NCBI GenBank assembly: GCA_018881555.1 | Contig: JACAXG010000021.1 | Location: 6,000,114 to 6,064,113, forward strand | DNA: 64,000 nucleotides | Reading direction: 5' to 3' | Source: Amblyornis subalaris | Lineage: Eukaryota; Chordata; Aves; Passeriformes; Ptilonorhynchidae | In this document: positions 24,513 through 38,300 of the stretch, one piece after another | How the letters are laid out: each line of letters begins with the position of its first letter | Numbering within the stretch: position 1 is the first letter of the stretch | Program-made: the position numbers and the translations under genes | Notes under the pieces: generated by a model | Databases searched by the model: none | Told to the model about the DNA's origin: nothing | The model's input: the letters and a program-made list of their open reading frames with translations, nothing else

Positions 24513-27500
24513 CACTTATGGTATTTAGTCCTGGTTTTGGAGACAGTGATGGAGTTGTCGGTACTTTGTATTTTTCTGTCTTCTCTGCTTATGTAGAATT
24601 GAGGAAAGTCAACAGCCTAGCTGCACTCATAGACTCACTTCAGATATATTTGAATTAATCACCAGGATTTACTAACCCTGGCTAAATCAGATGTGATTAC
24701 ATTTTTTTACTATGGAACTGTGCAGTGATACCCTACAACTTTGTGATACAGCTATACATCCAAAATCACAAATTAACCTGCTAATCTAGAGTGTTAGACA
24801 AAAGATCAAATTATTTTAATCAGCTATGGCACTCCTTACACACCAAAACAGGAGAAGCTCTTAAGATTCCAACCAGCTAAGTACAGACAAGCTCACTTGA
24901 TTTCATTTCAAAGAGTTCAAAGTGTAAGTAAGGAGTAAAATTATTTTTTATTATCCATAATGTTTGAAGAAAGAGAGTACAAGGAAGCTGCATAGGTTGC
25001 AATGATGAGAGGGAGAAGAGAAACTCAAAAAAAATGATAATGTATTAAACTGCTTGAGAGTTTTCATTAATCATAGTCTAGCTTTGAAGAAGAGGGAGAA
25101 CAGCAAGTATTGTAGGTTCTCAGTCAAGTTATTTAGGTAGAGAATCCAAACCAGTTGCATTTTTTAGCAAATATAACCATAAGGGAGATTCACAAAGGCA
25201 ACGGATGTCTAAAAGTAGTAAAAAGGCCAACAAAGGAAAGACAGGGAGATAACTATTTTAAGAGTTGCCTAACTTAAAAAAATCAGGGTGTGGGGCCCTT
25301 TCATACCTGGAACATGCCTCAGCCACTGGAAGTAATAGTCCTGCTGTTTCACAAAGCACAGCATCACCATGCCTTTCCTACAGCAGCAAGAAGTCTCCCT
25401 ACAGATGGACTACAGTTTCAGCCTCGTGTGAGTTCTTGTATTTTAAATTTTTTCCAGTCTGCTAAATAAGGAGTAGGTCCTGAAAAGATGTGTTTCTCCT
25501 GGATTATAACAGCAATAATGTACAGCAGCAATAACGTGTTCATGTATAACTAACCTAAAACCTCACTGAGGTTTAGGCTCAACACACCTAAAAGCTAAAC
25601 TGAGTAAAAAGAACAAAGGTTGAATTGTTTCCCCTAATGTAACTGATATTTTCTGTGGATTGGATGCATGGCTAGCAACATTTCTAACATTAACTTTTCA
25701 TCATTTAGAAAACTATAAGGAAGGCCTCCCTGGGACCAAACTGAAAATTCTGATAGACATCTTTCAGTATGGAGCAGCTGACACATGGAATCAAACCATG
25801 ATTTAGCATTCACGTGTAGGGTGTACGATTACCAAAAGCATACCTGAGCAAAAAGAAGAAGCCAATCCAACCAGATTTCGGGCTGTGTCGACAGTAATAA
25901 TCCGTATATGCCCCTTGACACAGGATGAGGAGAGGCGTTATCCCTCCTTCTGTCACATACCAGCATGGCTTTGATAAGAAAACTGTGGGTATATATCTTA
26001 CCAGTGGCTACAACAAAGAGAATTTATCTCTGCCTTTCTTTCTGATCACATTCTACAACGTCTACCATAATGGATTCTCAACCTGGAAGTTATCAATGAA
26101 TGAAGATGCAATCACTGTCTTTTTGCAATTAGGCTGGAGAAGTTCCTACACAGTATGTGAAAAGGTAGCCCCTTAAACATTTCTTTAGTACAGGAAAGGA
26201 AGGAATCAGCAGAAAAAATCCCAAACATCTCATGGGAATGAAATTCCTCTCCCACCATACCAACACCAATTCTCTTCATCGGTNCCGCAAGCAACATCTC
26301 CCTTTGCATTTTTACTTCATCTATAACCACAGAAATGTCTCATGAGTGCAGGGCTGGTCTTCTAACTAGCTAGTTGCTTATACCACCCAAAGTAAAGCTG
26401 AAACAGGAGAACACAACAGCTCACCTGGCAGCNCTGCTGTTCCCAGTACTAGTGCCACACAGAGAAGGCAAGAAGGTGAAGAAAAAAGGTTGTGCAGGAA
26501 AAGCTGAAAGAAAATACCTACTTTGCCAATTCCCCTTGCAAACAAACAATAGCTGTTAAAGATGAAATCTGCTTTGTACAATACAGAGAAATAAAAGAAA
26601 CACTTTAGAAAGGACATCTGCTGCAGAGTAGCAGGAGCAGAGATTACTATCAACACTGTGAAGCTGGCTAAGACCACTTGTGAAAAAGGAAAACAATCTT
26701 CCAGGGAAAGCAAAACAGCAAACAAACCTAATAACATGGTTAAAACTAAGGTGAAGACAAATAACACTTCCTATAGGTGCAACACACATGCAGCTGAGGG
26801 GAGCAGCAGAGAAGGGAATGATACCAAACGTTGATACCATGTCCATACAAAATTCTGATCCTGAGGATGCAGACATAATAAGTGTCATCTGCACCATGTG
26901 ATGCTGCCAGAGATACTGACAGTCTCAGCAAGTTTCTGGATTTGATGTATCAGGAATTGAGTTGCCATTGACCCACACAGAAAGGACAAACCTGAAAGGA
27001 GGGATTAGGATCGGCACAAGCAACTTTGGTGAAATTTGTACGATGCTAAAATTCAGGCTCAGATTTTTGTTTATATTTTCTCTTTCCACACTCTCGTGAG
27101 CTCTCGTGATTAAAGAATGAAGAACAATGTCAGATCTCACACAGAATCAGCACGGCATGAGACAGGGAGTCTGTGCTAAAGCNATTTTACAGATATATGA
27201 TTTCAAATGAGATCAAAACTTCCCTAGTACTGCAGGCCTTCTGCTTCCAAGGCTTTCCCAACTTCTGGGGGTTTTTGACATTTACCTAAGGACTTATTTT
27301 ATTAAATAACTGGAAAATTGCAGTGGTCTGTATCTGTCATAAACAGACATTCGTGGCCTAATATGGGACACTGCTCTGTTGGATACCCAGGCAGTCTGGA
27401 AGCAGAGAAATCCTGCAGCTGGGGCTGGAGCAACACGAGGGATTTTGCAGTGCTGTTATCTTCCATGCTGTCAGCTCCTGGCCACAGAAAACATGCAGTT

Positions 27501-28527
27501 GTTCTTTAATTGGGGATTTAATTTGGAGAGATTGTAGCTACATGAAATCTCTGCAGAGTGGGATCTTCCCTGCCACCTCGNCCAGGCAATGAGTGTTTGG
27601 TGTTATATGTCCCAGGTCATATTAGCGGAGCAGCTTGGCTATCAGTTGCAAGGATATGTAGGGGACTTATCAGATTGTAAAACACTGAAGTGTGATGACT
27701 ATACGGCAAGTGCCCTCTCCACTCACCAGTCNTCTGTGGCTTGCCAGACAGAAACTTTGAGTCACAAAAGCAGAGGCTGTTGGCCAGTGAGCCACATGTG
27801 CCCATCTCCAGCGTGATAAAAGATCTGCCACAGCAGAGCTGGGCCGCAGCACTGGTGCACCTTCACTTTCAGTGAGGTTTATCAGTCAGAGGCTGTTTAT
27901 CCTGTTCACCATGTATTAACTTGATGCTTGTGCAATTCGGGCTCTTTCATAAACTGTTCAGTAAAGGGTTTCAGCAATGGTTTCATGTTACAAGACTTCT
28001 TTTTATATCCCCTGCTGCCTTTTTCAGGCCCTATCCACCCAGTCCTTACAACTATTAATAAAGCTTCCTCCAGCTGTCAGACCAGGCTTTACAGTCTGTT
28101 TTTAAGCTATTGTTGTACTTCAAACAATTAAGACTTCACAGCTTATGGGTTTTTTTCTCCTCTAAATCCAAAGTGCATTTTTAAAGGAGCTATATCAGCT
28201 GACATCTTGTCCTAAAAATAGGCAATCAAAAAGCTAGAACCTATAGAAATGCTTCCAGAATTTTTTTTTTTAAATTCAACTCAAGTACTTCCCGTAAATG
28301 CAGTTTCTTCAGCAACACAAACTGTACTTCTCTGTATTAGTGAGAAAGAATTTAAGGGGAAACTTAACTCTAAGTATCCTGATTGTACCCATGCTCATGC
28401 TGTCCTTATAGAAAGCATGTCTTCTTGCTACCCCTGCATTGGGTAGATTCACCTACACAATGGACAGAGAAATGGAATACACAGGTTATTTATTATTTAT
28501 AATATATATTCTGTAGCTGTTACACTT

Positions 28528-28554
28528 ATTCCACATATTCCACATATTCCACAT
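28528..28554. repeat. (ATTCCACAT)3 tandem array
   Basis: Three exact head-to-tail copies of the 9-mer attccacat, in an AT-rich patch that also has an (AT)n-like run just upstream. Confidence 0.9.
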
Positions 28555-31500
28555 ATGGTACAGTCAGCACTGATCTCACCACCTTCTTACCAGAAGACTA
28601 CATCTAAATCTTAGGTAAAGCTCTAGGGCAATTAGGAGGTTAGGGAAGAGAAATGGAAAGGGAGTGATGTCACTGCTCAGCTTTGCTTCCTTTAGCCTGG
28701 ACCACAGCCAGGTACACATTCCAGTTTCCAGCACAGCAGTGCCCAAATCTGGTCACCTCAATTCAGCAAACCAAAGATCAGATACTGAGACAATGAAAAG
28801 TGAACAAGGATTTTGATTGCACCCATTTTTTCTTCTTTTGTCTTTCTGTGCCATGTTGACAAACACACAAACAACTGAGTTTTAGAGGACACATGCTCTG
28901 TGTTCCTTTCAAGGCATCCTACTCCAAAACTTCTCAGGTTTGGACCCTTAAAAAATGGAGGTTCTCAAAATAAACACTCACTTTGAATATCTTGGCCTAT
29001 AGCCCAATAGGGAGTGAATCTAGTCACGTACGCAGCAACCTTCAAACTACACAAATATGAAGCACTAAAACAATAAAACTGCAAAAAGCAGTATGGAAAT
29101 AAAAACCAGTATGATGCAGCAACTAAGATCATGTAGCTCTCACTTGCCTATTAAATTCTAACTGGTCCTACTTGGTTTGTTAGTCCCTGCCGTGAAGCAA
29201 AGCCCCAATAGTTTTCTCTTTCTTGAAAAGCAACCCAAAATATTGTTCTTATACCGTCAAGTTTAAAATATGTGCAGTAAGAGCAAAACTCCATGTTACG
29301 TTTTACCTGTGCTGTTTCCTCTTCCTTAGTGAATATCTGAAATGAAGGAGTCCCAGATTTCCCTTCTTCACTGCTGATATTTCTTTTTCCTGTTGACTCA
29401 GCCTTTCAGAGGAGTTGTTACCTCTTCAGTTCTGGTATCATTTTTTATTTAATGAGAAAATAAAGCTGTACAAAAGGTATGTACTTGATTAGTATTATTC
29501 TTTTGTCTAAGCATACTCATTCACAAAATCAAAATGCATGGCCAGAAGTAACAGGAAGCATCAGTTCTTGAACAATAAAACCACTGAAAGAAAAAGTTTT
29601 ACAAGCCAGCTCTGGTGCACAGACCACAATGTAAAAGCTAGATTAAACTATTTTCATTGTCTAGGGTGGGAAAAGGATGAGACAAAGAAAGAATAAAATT
29701 AATCCTTGTACAACTTTATCATAATTAGAGTTTAAAAAAAAAATGGAAATTTAATCCTATAAAATACATTGATATTCAACATTTTTTTCCCAACTTGGGG
29801 TGGTTAAGTAAATATCAACTGTTTTGTTTTGTTGGGGTTTTTTAAAAGAATTTCCAATAAGAAATAAAACTTCAGGGTTATTTTGGGAAGGCATTCCAAT
29901 TTTTAGTATTCATGAATTGAAAAATATTGTTTCAATTTGCTGGGCTCTTTTCCTCTGGTATTTTTCATGAAACCCACAGAAGTGACTGTCTGCATCCTTC
30001 ATCCTCTTCTATGAGACAATGCTACAATGCCACAAGCTGCTCAAAGAAAACTATGATTCTGGTGCTTAGCGGCAAATACCAGTTGGCAAGCAAGCTCAGA
30101 CCAGCAGAGAGACTGGGAGCAATAGGCACCTAAAATATAAATTGACTAAAGAAATACAACGCAAAAGGGAAATGCACAATTTACTCAAATCTAAATAGTC
30201 TTATAATGGAAGGCTTCGTTTTCTTTTCTAAAAGAAAAATAAAAGAGCACAAGGTTAAAAAAATTGATTACTTCTTATAACATGTTAATTTTTCGGAAGT
30301 TGCTTTATAATGTCATCCTGCTGGCAAATTCCTTCCCTGTCCAGATCTGTCCCTTTCAATCCTGGTATTTTATATTCCCTAAAAGATAATTCTGTTGTCA
30401 AAATCACCCTTGAATATGAGGCAAAAAGCAGGTTAGGGCAAAAGTGGTAAAGAAGCTATAGCAATACTTTCTTCAGGTCTATTCAGGAAACTGTGTTAGG
30501 GTTAGCATACAAAGCTTAGGCTTTGAACATTTAGGTATCACAAGGTTGTTGTAATACAGGGAGGCAAGTCACTTTGCTAGTTAAAATATACGGAACTGGC
30601 CAAAACATTCCCTAACTTCTTTTCCAAGCTCTGCCATTGACCTACTGTAGCCTTGCAGAAGTCTTTTTAACTATATTTGAAAGGTCTATTAGGATATATA
30701 TTTTCTTCCACAAGATGCACAAGACGTAAGTCCGTGTAATACTGTAGAAATCCACATGGATGGACTAGAAAAATGGAGACAAATATAACAAATGCATATT
30801 TGATGCTGTTCTCTAACCCTCTGTTTGATTAAACAACATGCCTTTCCTCTTGCAGTTGAATTGAGTGGTTCTTACTCCACACTGTAGGAGTTTTATCACA
30901 TTGGAATTGCTTTTCCCAGCATGATTTAACATTATTTCATTTGTAAAGCATCTTTTTAACAGAAAGATAAAACAATCTCATGAGAGAAGCTTTCAAAGTA
31001 AATATTCCTCTTGGGTTTTCTCAGGTATTTTCTTCATTCAGACCAGATTTTCCATATAACACAGGGACTCAGGAGAAGAAGAGAGGAAACAGTTCACACT
31101 CTCGAAATGCCCACGGTTGTCTCAGGCAATCTGGAGGCCTGTCTAGGCTCAGGGACACTCTGTTTTATACTCAGATGAAAATGCTGCTTGAAGCTGGGCA
31201 GGAAAAAAGTTTCACGAGCCCAAACCACAGATTGCACGCCTGCCTTCACCATCCAATTCACCCAGGGTTGAAATCTGGGAGACACCATTTGGGAGAGCCC
31301 ACAATGGCACTTCCAAAGCACAAGCTGTGTTGTCCATGGGCAAAAGGAAGGCAGGGTCTCTGAGTGCCAGGATACAAAAGAAGCCTGTATGCATGAGAGC
31401 TCTTATCACTGGCAGGCTCTAGGACTTGCAAAGTCAGAGCAATGAAGGCCAAAATACATATATATGCAAAACAAGCCACAAACCTTCCACCCTGATGAAA

Positions 31501-34422
31501 GCACAATGAGGAAAATCTTTCCGACAGATTCACAGCTGGTTTCAATCTACAGCCTAAGCATATCTAATGGGTCGCTTTTATCAGAGAANCTCTCATAGGG
31601 TTCTGGCTGCTACTGAGGGCAGTTTGCCACTGTGCAGACCCCTCAACAAAAGTCAGAGAGGACACTGTGTACTCCCAACATGAACTGAGGCATGGGGTAA
31701 TAGAGACCATCTGCTCCAAATTCTGGCCCTACTTGCACCTTTATTAATCCATTCCAGCTCCTAAGATCTTGCTCCAGCTAATGTAGCTGCNCTATGAAAG
31801 TATCGGAAAAACGCAAGATATACCTCTCAAGGATCATATTTCTTCCTGTATCACTCTCAGAGGTAAATTAAAGGATTCTACCCATGGGAACACAGAAAGT
31901 AAATCTTGGTCTCAAGCTCTCCTGGGTGAAACTCTGGCTTCTCTAGAGACAGAAGGATTTTCTGTTAAAGAGAAGCTACCACATTCAGTGAAAGCAGGAC
32001 CTTTACCTTCTACAAACTACTAAAAGACAAAAAAGTGCAAAACACCGCATCTGTTTATGAAAATTTGCACGCTAGGGACTTGACGAGAAGTTACTGTGTG
32101 CTTGTCGTGTTGTAAGTAAAAGGTACTTCAAGTATATACTACTTTATTTTTTCCCCAGTGGTTTACAGATTTGTCCTGGGACAATAGAAGTTTACAGAGA
32201 AGGGGGAGATGTCTGTGATTAAGGCGGCTTTCAGCTCTTCTTCCTACAGATACCCTGTGGATATTGCTGTATTCTCCAGAATCCAAGCTTCCACTTAAAA
32301 AACAATGAAGTTTCTAGCCCATCTGGGTTTGCGGAAGCAGAATGTAAACAGATGTACTGTTGTCTTATTTTAGAAGCTATAGCAAGCCAGACTGAAACAA
32401 TAGCACTAAGAAAAGTCAACTGCTCCCATTCATCTCAGTGGGGTGGGGTGTTAACTTTGAAGCCTAATTGTGACCACTTTAAAGTCAGTTTTTTAACCAT
32501 TTCACTGCTATTACTGCACCAGAAACTCCAAAGTAATGAACTTATCCAGCCTCTGTATTTGTATGCATTACTCTGAGACCTTCCATTCACTTGAAAAGAA
32601 CACTACATTACAATCAAGTTAGTTTGAATATTCTTCTACTTAAGAAGTTAGCTGAATTGTTTGTTATTGTCTTTCAAAATTAGGGTTAAAAGAAAGTCAA
32701 GGGTGAAAGGTTAGCTTCATTGTTGTTCCTCTCAAAAGTGCAACACGTGGGATGTCATGCTTTTTGCTTTGATCAGGGTGCCTGGATGGCAGATCATTTC
32801 AATAAACTGACAAACAGCTACATACAAAACTAAAAATAATGACTAATCAAATAACGCTGAACCATCGATCAGGAGTTAAAAAGACATCCTAATGATGTGG
32901 TAGCATATACTTGCAAGAATAAAAAAGGGAAAAGAAAGGGGGAAAGGGTCTTCATTTTCAGGAACTTATGACTACCATTACCTTAAATCCAAGGTGTATT
33001 AGGCCTGGTTCTGAGTATACAGAGAAGCTGCCCCTCTAAAGGTGTTTTACACCCCATTTTCAAGAAGTTGTTGCATTCTTCATCAGTGATCACTCTGAAG
33101 TCTGCATGTGAATTTTCCTCTGGGACCAACAGTTAAAGACTAGCTGATCCACATACACATTTTTGTAAACATGACTTCAGATGCTGTGGGATTATTACGG
33201 GAAGCTACTCTAGCTTGTGTTTCTGAGCATCCAGATTCCCGCTGATGTGCAGCTGAACTCTGAGTCACAGAAGTCACGGTGCTGCAGGGTACAGTGGAGA
33301 TGCCTGGCTAGGTTTGGTGAGGCTGTTTGTCAAACACCTGCTGTCTCTCTGCTCAACCAGCCTTCCTGCCCACCTCCACTACAGGACATCTATGCCATTG
33401 TGTCTGTCATTTGGTCTGCCACAGGTCATGGGTGACACAGGACTGCTGCAGAGCAATATATGCACTGCATTAGTACTTCTTCCCAACTTCCACTTCTGCA
33501 GTTACATCTGCACTGACAATCCAGCCACAATCCTTTTAACTTGTCATTTTCTCCCTAACATAACACATATTAGGCTGCGAGGTCAACACTAACATCACCA
33601 CGGCGCTACTTTGCCCATCTTTACTACATCCATGTTAGGTACTCTAATTAGATAATCCTGACGTGTCTCAAGGCACCCTCTTTGCAGCTACAGCCACCAG
33701 CTCAGTGGAACTGTAGGGGCAGTACCTCAGTTACTTGACAGAGTTATGGGAATGGCATTGCCCCGCAGAAGATCTTGAACCAGCACCTGGGACAGGAGTA
33801 ACCTCTCTAGGTCATGGAGCAGCAACTGGAAGAATGTAAGGTGGAAGGATCTGCATAAGCCATACTATATTTACTGCAAGATAACTACTTGAGCACACGT
33901 TCTTGCTCCTGAATAAAACTGTCTACTTGGGAAGGTCTTGAATTGGTATGAGAGTGCCTACGTGTGGTAAAGGAATAGGTTTATTTTGGTAGGAGGGGCA
34001 AATTTTTCCTGTCTACACAATGCCTAGGTGTTTGTACAAACAAAGCCCTAATTCACGCAGGTCAGGTTCTTTTGCCTGCTGCAACAGACAATACCCTGAC
34101 ATTGTTACTAGTAAGTTATGAATGCACAATCCTTCTGTGTGTAACTTCCACAGTTAGCTGGACGTTAGGGCGTTTGAAATTTGCCCTGACTACTAAAATC
34201 ACCAGATACACACCCCTCTGTTATCAGATATCAGTGTTTCCTAAATCTTGATCTTTAAACTGCGCCATACCATTTGTGAAATGTTCATGATAGAAAACTG
34301 GAAATAAACGTCTGCTTCCGCTTAAAAGCCTCTGAGCACTGATTTCACACACAAAAGGCCTGGTATGGGAAGACAGACAGACACCTTCATTTTCTATTAA
34401 CTTCAATCAGCTGCAGCACGGT

Positions 34423-34490
34423 GATTGGTTCTCTGCAGAAAGTGCTGAATAAGATCATATATAAATTCACAGAAGTGTCTGAGTGCTCTT
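34423..34490 (+). promoter_or_regulatory. Candidate TATA-type core promoter
   Basis: An inverted CCAAT box (GATTGG, 34423-34428) lies 35 bases before a good TATA box (TATATAAA, 34458-34465). By the usual spacing this predicts a start of transcription near 34487-34491, putting the CCAAT box near -65. Directly downstream come two segments with consensus splice borders (34488-34549 and 34841-34931), which lifts this above the chance TATA motifs seen elsewhere. The prediction concerns a tissue-restricted type of promoter, as there is no strong CpG island, although 34745-34770 downstream has a small CpG cluster. No transcript evidence is available. Confidence 0.35.
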
Positions 34491-34549
34491 GAACATGTTT
34501 TCTGCAGATGCTTAGAGGTGCAGAACAAAGGCGGCTGAAAACAGACTTG
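34488..34549 (+). other. Candidate first exon (mostly 5' UTR)
   Basis: Starting about 30 bases after the TATA box and ending at a consensus donor (cttg|GTAAGT, GT at 34550-34551). It holds an ATG at 34495 that opens a six-codon reading frame ending at TAG 34513-34515, and an overlapping ATG at 34508 whose 14-codon frame (MLRGAEQRRLKTDL) runs open through the donor in phase 0. Joining that frame to the next candidate exon hits a stop within ten codons, so if both exons are real this one is probably untranslated or carries only small upstream frames. No homologue is recognised. Confidence 0.28.
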
Positions 34550-34857
34550 GTAAGTTTACAGTTTTACTTTATCACTGTATTAAATTCCCATTCAACATCT
34601 ATAAGGCACCACACACTTGTTTTAGAAAAAGTAAACAGCCTCATAAAAACTAGACTCGCCACTCTTTGCTTTGCTTAGCATCCCTCTTCTTTTCAACTGC
34701 TAGCAAGTAAAACAAGCCCCTGACAGCTGGATGTGCAGAAGTCTGTGCCGGCGGTGTCCCGGTCCGGAGCAACACTGCAGGCTGGAATGCTGACGTTGGC
34801 AGGGCTGCCTCTGCGTTTACTTAACACTCATTTCTCTCAGTCTGCTTCAGACCAGAA

Positions 34858-34931
34858 ATGCAGGCAATGAAAACCTATTCAGCCTTTGAGAACCTCAGCC
34901 GTAGCGGTTTAGCAGAGCGGAGTTTGTGCAG
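34858..34931 (+). CDS. Candidate coding start within second exon (hypothetical)
   Basis: The proposed exon is 34841-34931. It is preceded by a pyrimidine-rich acceptor (ending 'catttctctcag') and ends at tgcag|GTACAT. The ATG at 34858 has an A three bases upstream-context 'gaaATGc' and gives about 25 codons (MQAMKTYSAFENLSR and onward, Ser/Arg-rich) up to the donor, leaving two bases of the next codon. Unspliced, the same frame runs to TGA at 35020-35022, 54 codons in all, with a basic and serine-rich second half. It is below the usual length cut for open frames. The product is unknown. It could be an alternative N-terminus of a gene whose body is outside the window, a non-coding RNA exon, or chance. 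Confidence 0.25.
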
Positions 34932-35243
34932 GTACATGAAAGAGGCATTCAGAAGACACTCCCATTCAAGGGAGGCAGAAAGAGAGCCCCCAGCTGTCTC
35001 TGGTTACCTTTTATTGGCATGAAAAGAGGGAGGCAGGAGGGGCAAGGTTTCAGGACAAATGAAAAACAAGCTTTCTAAGATTCACTGTTCAACCTCAAAA
35101 CAAAAGCTAAGTGAATTTAAGCTAAAGGATCGTGATTCCAGTTCTTTCAGTTTAGCAATTTATTACAGAGAAGAGAATGAAAAAGCTGCTTCAAGCAGTG
35201 GACTAAACATTACCCTGAAACAGAATTAGAGTGGAAAAAAAAT

Positions 35244-35319
35244 ATACATTATGAATTCAGCTAGTTTCTTGGGCAAAAACCATACATTATAAATTCAGCT
35301 AGTTTCTTGGGCAAATGAC
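35244..35319. repeat. 38-bp direct tandem duplication
   Basis: Two adjacent copies beginning 'atacattat[g/a]aattcagc' and running through 'tagtttcttgggcaaa'. The first 34 bases of the unit differ at one position (g at 35253, a in the second copy), with the last four bases diverged. This looks like a fairly recent slippage or template-switch duplication. It lies about 300 bases downstream of the candidate exon at 34841-34931. Confidence 0.92.
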
Positions 35320-38300
35320 GAGCAAATCGCCAAACATGTGAGAAAGTGTACCCTATTAGTAGGTATCCAAGGCTCTCTGGTTGAAAACATTTACATCACG
35401 ATGATAGCTGGACAAAACAGCTGTCACAGAAGCATTATTCAGTAGAGGTTATAATCTCTAAACACTCACCACCCAAATTAAACCAAGGTCTGTTGAGACA
35501 GAGGAGAAACACCTCATTTCAGAAGAAGACGCAATGCCTGCATTCAGCCCGGTGCTGCCTTCCAAAGGAAGCCAGCCCAGGGCAATGTGAGAGTATGAGA
35601 GGCACTAGCAGGAGTGTCACTCCCTGGAAAGCCACCAGCAGCTTGGGAGGAGGCAGACTGTCCACCAAACACCCCCACTCCTCTCAGCCCACAGGGGGAG
35701 GCAGCCTGCAAAGCCCTGCACTGTCCCAACCTTGCTTCAAGCCTGAAGAAAACCCAATTTTGTGTCTTGCATGACATGGCAGACTCTTTCCCAGGCGTGA
35801 TGGATGCCTGGATTACTTCTGTTTTACTCCACTGAGTGCCTTAGGAGAGAAGATGGATGGGCCAAAACTTGCCCACAGAAGCTCCTTCTTAGAAAACCCA
35901 TTGTTCCCCATGCAACCATGTGCAGTTTGTCAGGCTGCATAGGAGGGCACTGTATGGGGACCCTGGGATGGCTCCAGGCACCCATCCTGCTGGCCATAGC
36001 ACGGCACTTCATAGTAAGGGTCAGCACACTTGCCCACGAGGGGTAAAGAGATAAGTGTCAATCCGAGTCCCTCCCTTTAAATGGGGACAGTATAGAGTTC
36101 CTCCTTCACAGGAAAGATGAAGGAGTTCCTCAGACACTACAGAAAAAGGGGCCACGCAAATATAGATTTAGTGCTACTAAATACATTCAATTTAACAGAT
36201 TATGTCAGTTGCAAAAAGATAAATAATAACCATAATGCCTAATATTTACACACTTCTCTATACAAACCTATTATTTTCCTGTAGAGGTATACAAATATCA
36301 CCTAACCAGTCACCTGAGGACACATAGTCAAAGCCTTGGCTTCTTGATGAACTGCAGAACTCTTTTAAAGTGTGACTACATGCTCCAAAGTTTGTTGCAC
36401 CGAATCTAGGCAACACAAGCTTAGCTGCACTTGTGTAAATACCTTGAGATAACTCAGAGCCCTTTATAAAGTTAGGTGGCCTTCGTGACACCTAAATGTA
36501 GGTGAGACCTGACAAAATGATACATACTAGGTTAGGGGTTAACTAACAATTTTTCAAAGACCAGTAATTTACATCTAGGTTATAAGTTTTTGCTACAGTT
36601 TTAATTTCATGCCAACATGTCTCTTAGATGTAAGCTAGCCAGAGAGCAAACTATCTGGTTGAAGCAATGATCTGGATAGCATTCTAGCTATCACCTTGAT
36701 ACACAATGAGAGAGAAAAACAGGAAGGATTTATCTGGAATTCATTTGGCAGTACTGTAAGATTTTCTGGAAGGGAAAATACACAGGTGTTTATGTAATTC
36801 CTTAATTCTTTGAAGAGGTGAAATGTATAATGTAGAAAAAGTTCTTAGAAACACTTAAGAAGAAAAATATTTTGCTCATTACAGTAACTTCTTTTTTTCT
36901 AGATCATTCTTTTAGTCTCTTAATATGTCTTAAAGCAAACACAGACTGCCAAATATTTTAATCAGACTACTTCTGATCTGCAATCTCTCTGATATAGATT
37001 GTGTCTTAATAAATCATTTCACAGCCTGGAAGAACCATTAGAAGTAAACTACTGCATTTGCAGATACAGTATAAAGTTACTTGGCATTCCTGTAAGTGAT
37101 ATGAAAGGACAGAAACAATGGTCAAAATTCAGTGTTGATACCTGAATATTTAAAAATTGGTGGATAAGCACCAGATTCCTGTCACTTGTCAAGTCATGCT
37201 ACTGAAGCTGATCTTAAAAGCTAACATTAAAAGTTACGAGAGAATACAATGAGGTGCATTCCTAGAGAAACCTGAATGAAGGCAAGAGAAATCATCCCAC
37301 TGACATGAATAGGATTTGGTCAAAGCCTGGTGCTTGGCATTGTAAAATGCACACTNAGGAGGTGGAAGAGGTCAGAAGCAACAGGATTTTGATCTCTTAG
37401 GCTCAATGGCTGGATTAATTATTTTGTCTCAGATCTTGCAAGACACCAAAAACATTTTGGACACTACATTACAGATAAATAAATTAGTGTTAGTCTTACT
37501 TTCCTAAAAAGAGCGCTTACTGGCATCATCATTTCATCTCTTCTCAGATTTCATGTTGGTGGCAAATCTTGCCAGTGGCAGGGTAAATATCTACTAGACA
37601 TCTGCTAAACATGACGCAGTTGTATTGTGTTATTAAAACTGCACTCTTCCTTGTGATTTTCATGGCATTCATTTTCTATGTAACATTCTGCTTTACTTGT
37701 GTCCCAATAGGCCCATGATCAAGAAGCAGCCCATTTTTAATCCTGGTCATCTTTGCCCACCTGACTCCTCACTTGCTGAGTCCTTTTAGCACTTATTTTC
37801 CCTTTCTGTTTTAACCATAATGGGCAATTGTAGGTCAGCCCCTTGTAGGGAATGGACACTGCACCTGCACCTGAGCTCCCACCCACATAACCAATGTTGG
37901 AAGAGCGTGTAGCAGATTCTTCTGGTTTACATTTCTGTTACTGTGCCAAGTTCAGTTCTGTCATGTGCTACTCAACTCCTGCTGTTTTCTCCTTGATGGC
38001 ATGCTTTCTTTCTTGTCCTGAACCGCCCCACCTNCCAGAGCAGAAAAAGAAGCTGCTCCCACAGGAGACAGCCAGAGCCTGTCCAGAGCATGCTCCAAAT
38101 CTGGTCCCACACTACCACAGTATCCCTAGGACTAACTTGGAAGTCCTAACCATTTCTGGGGAAAGCCTACTGCACACATAACACATCGGCCCAGCAGAGA
38201 AATAGCAGTCTTTGAAGGGATTTAGCTGTGTTCAAAATTGAATATTTTTTCCCATTTATATATGTGAACAGTTGCACCCCTGTTTAGCATCCCCACTAGC

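Larger units (their letters stand above)
22623..34422. other. Gene-free AT-rich DNA (possible exons not resolved)
   Basis: Nearly 12 kb with no firm feature. Points examined: a 139-base minus-strand segment at 25844-25982, open in two frames with splice-like borders, and a T-rich minus-strand 129-codon frame at 26378-26767 that is very hydrophobic. Neither can be tied to a family. If the minus-strand model at 20.8-22.6 kb is real, its upstream exons should be somewhere here. Confidence 0.45.

Noticed and set aside
26378..26767. 129-codon minus-strand frame with membrane-like hydrophobic segments
   Set aside because: The strand is T-rich, which lowers stop frequency and yields Phe/Leu/Val-rich peptides by itself; other frames over the same bases are also long, and no family is recognised.
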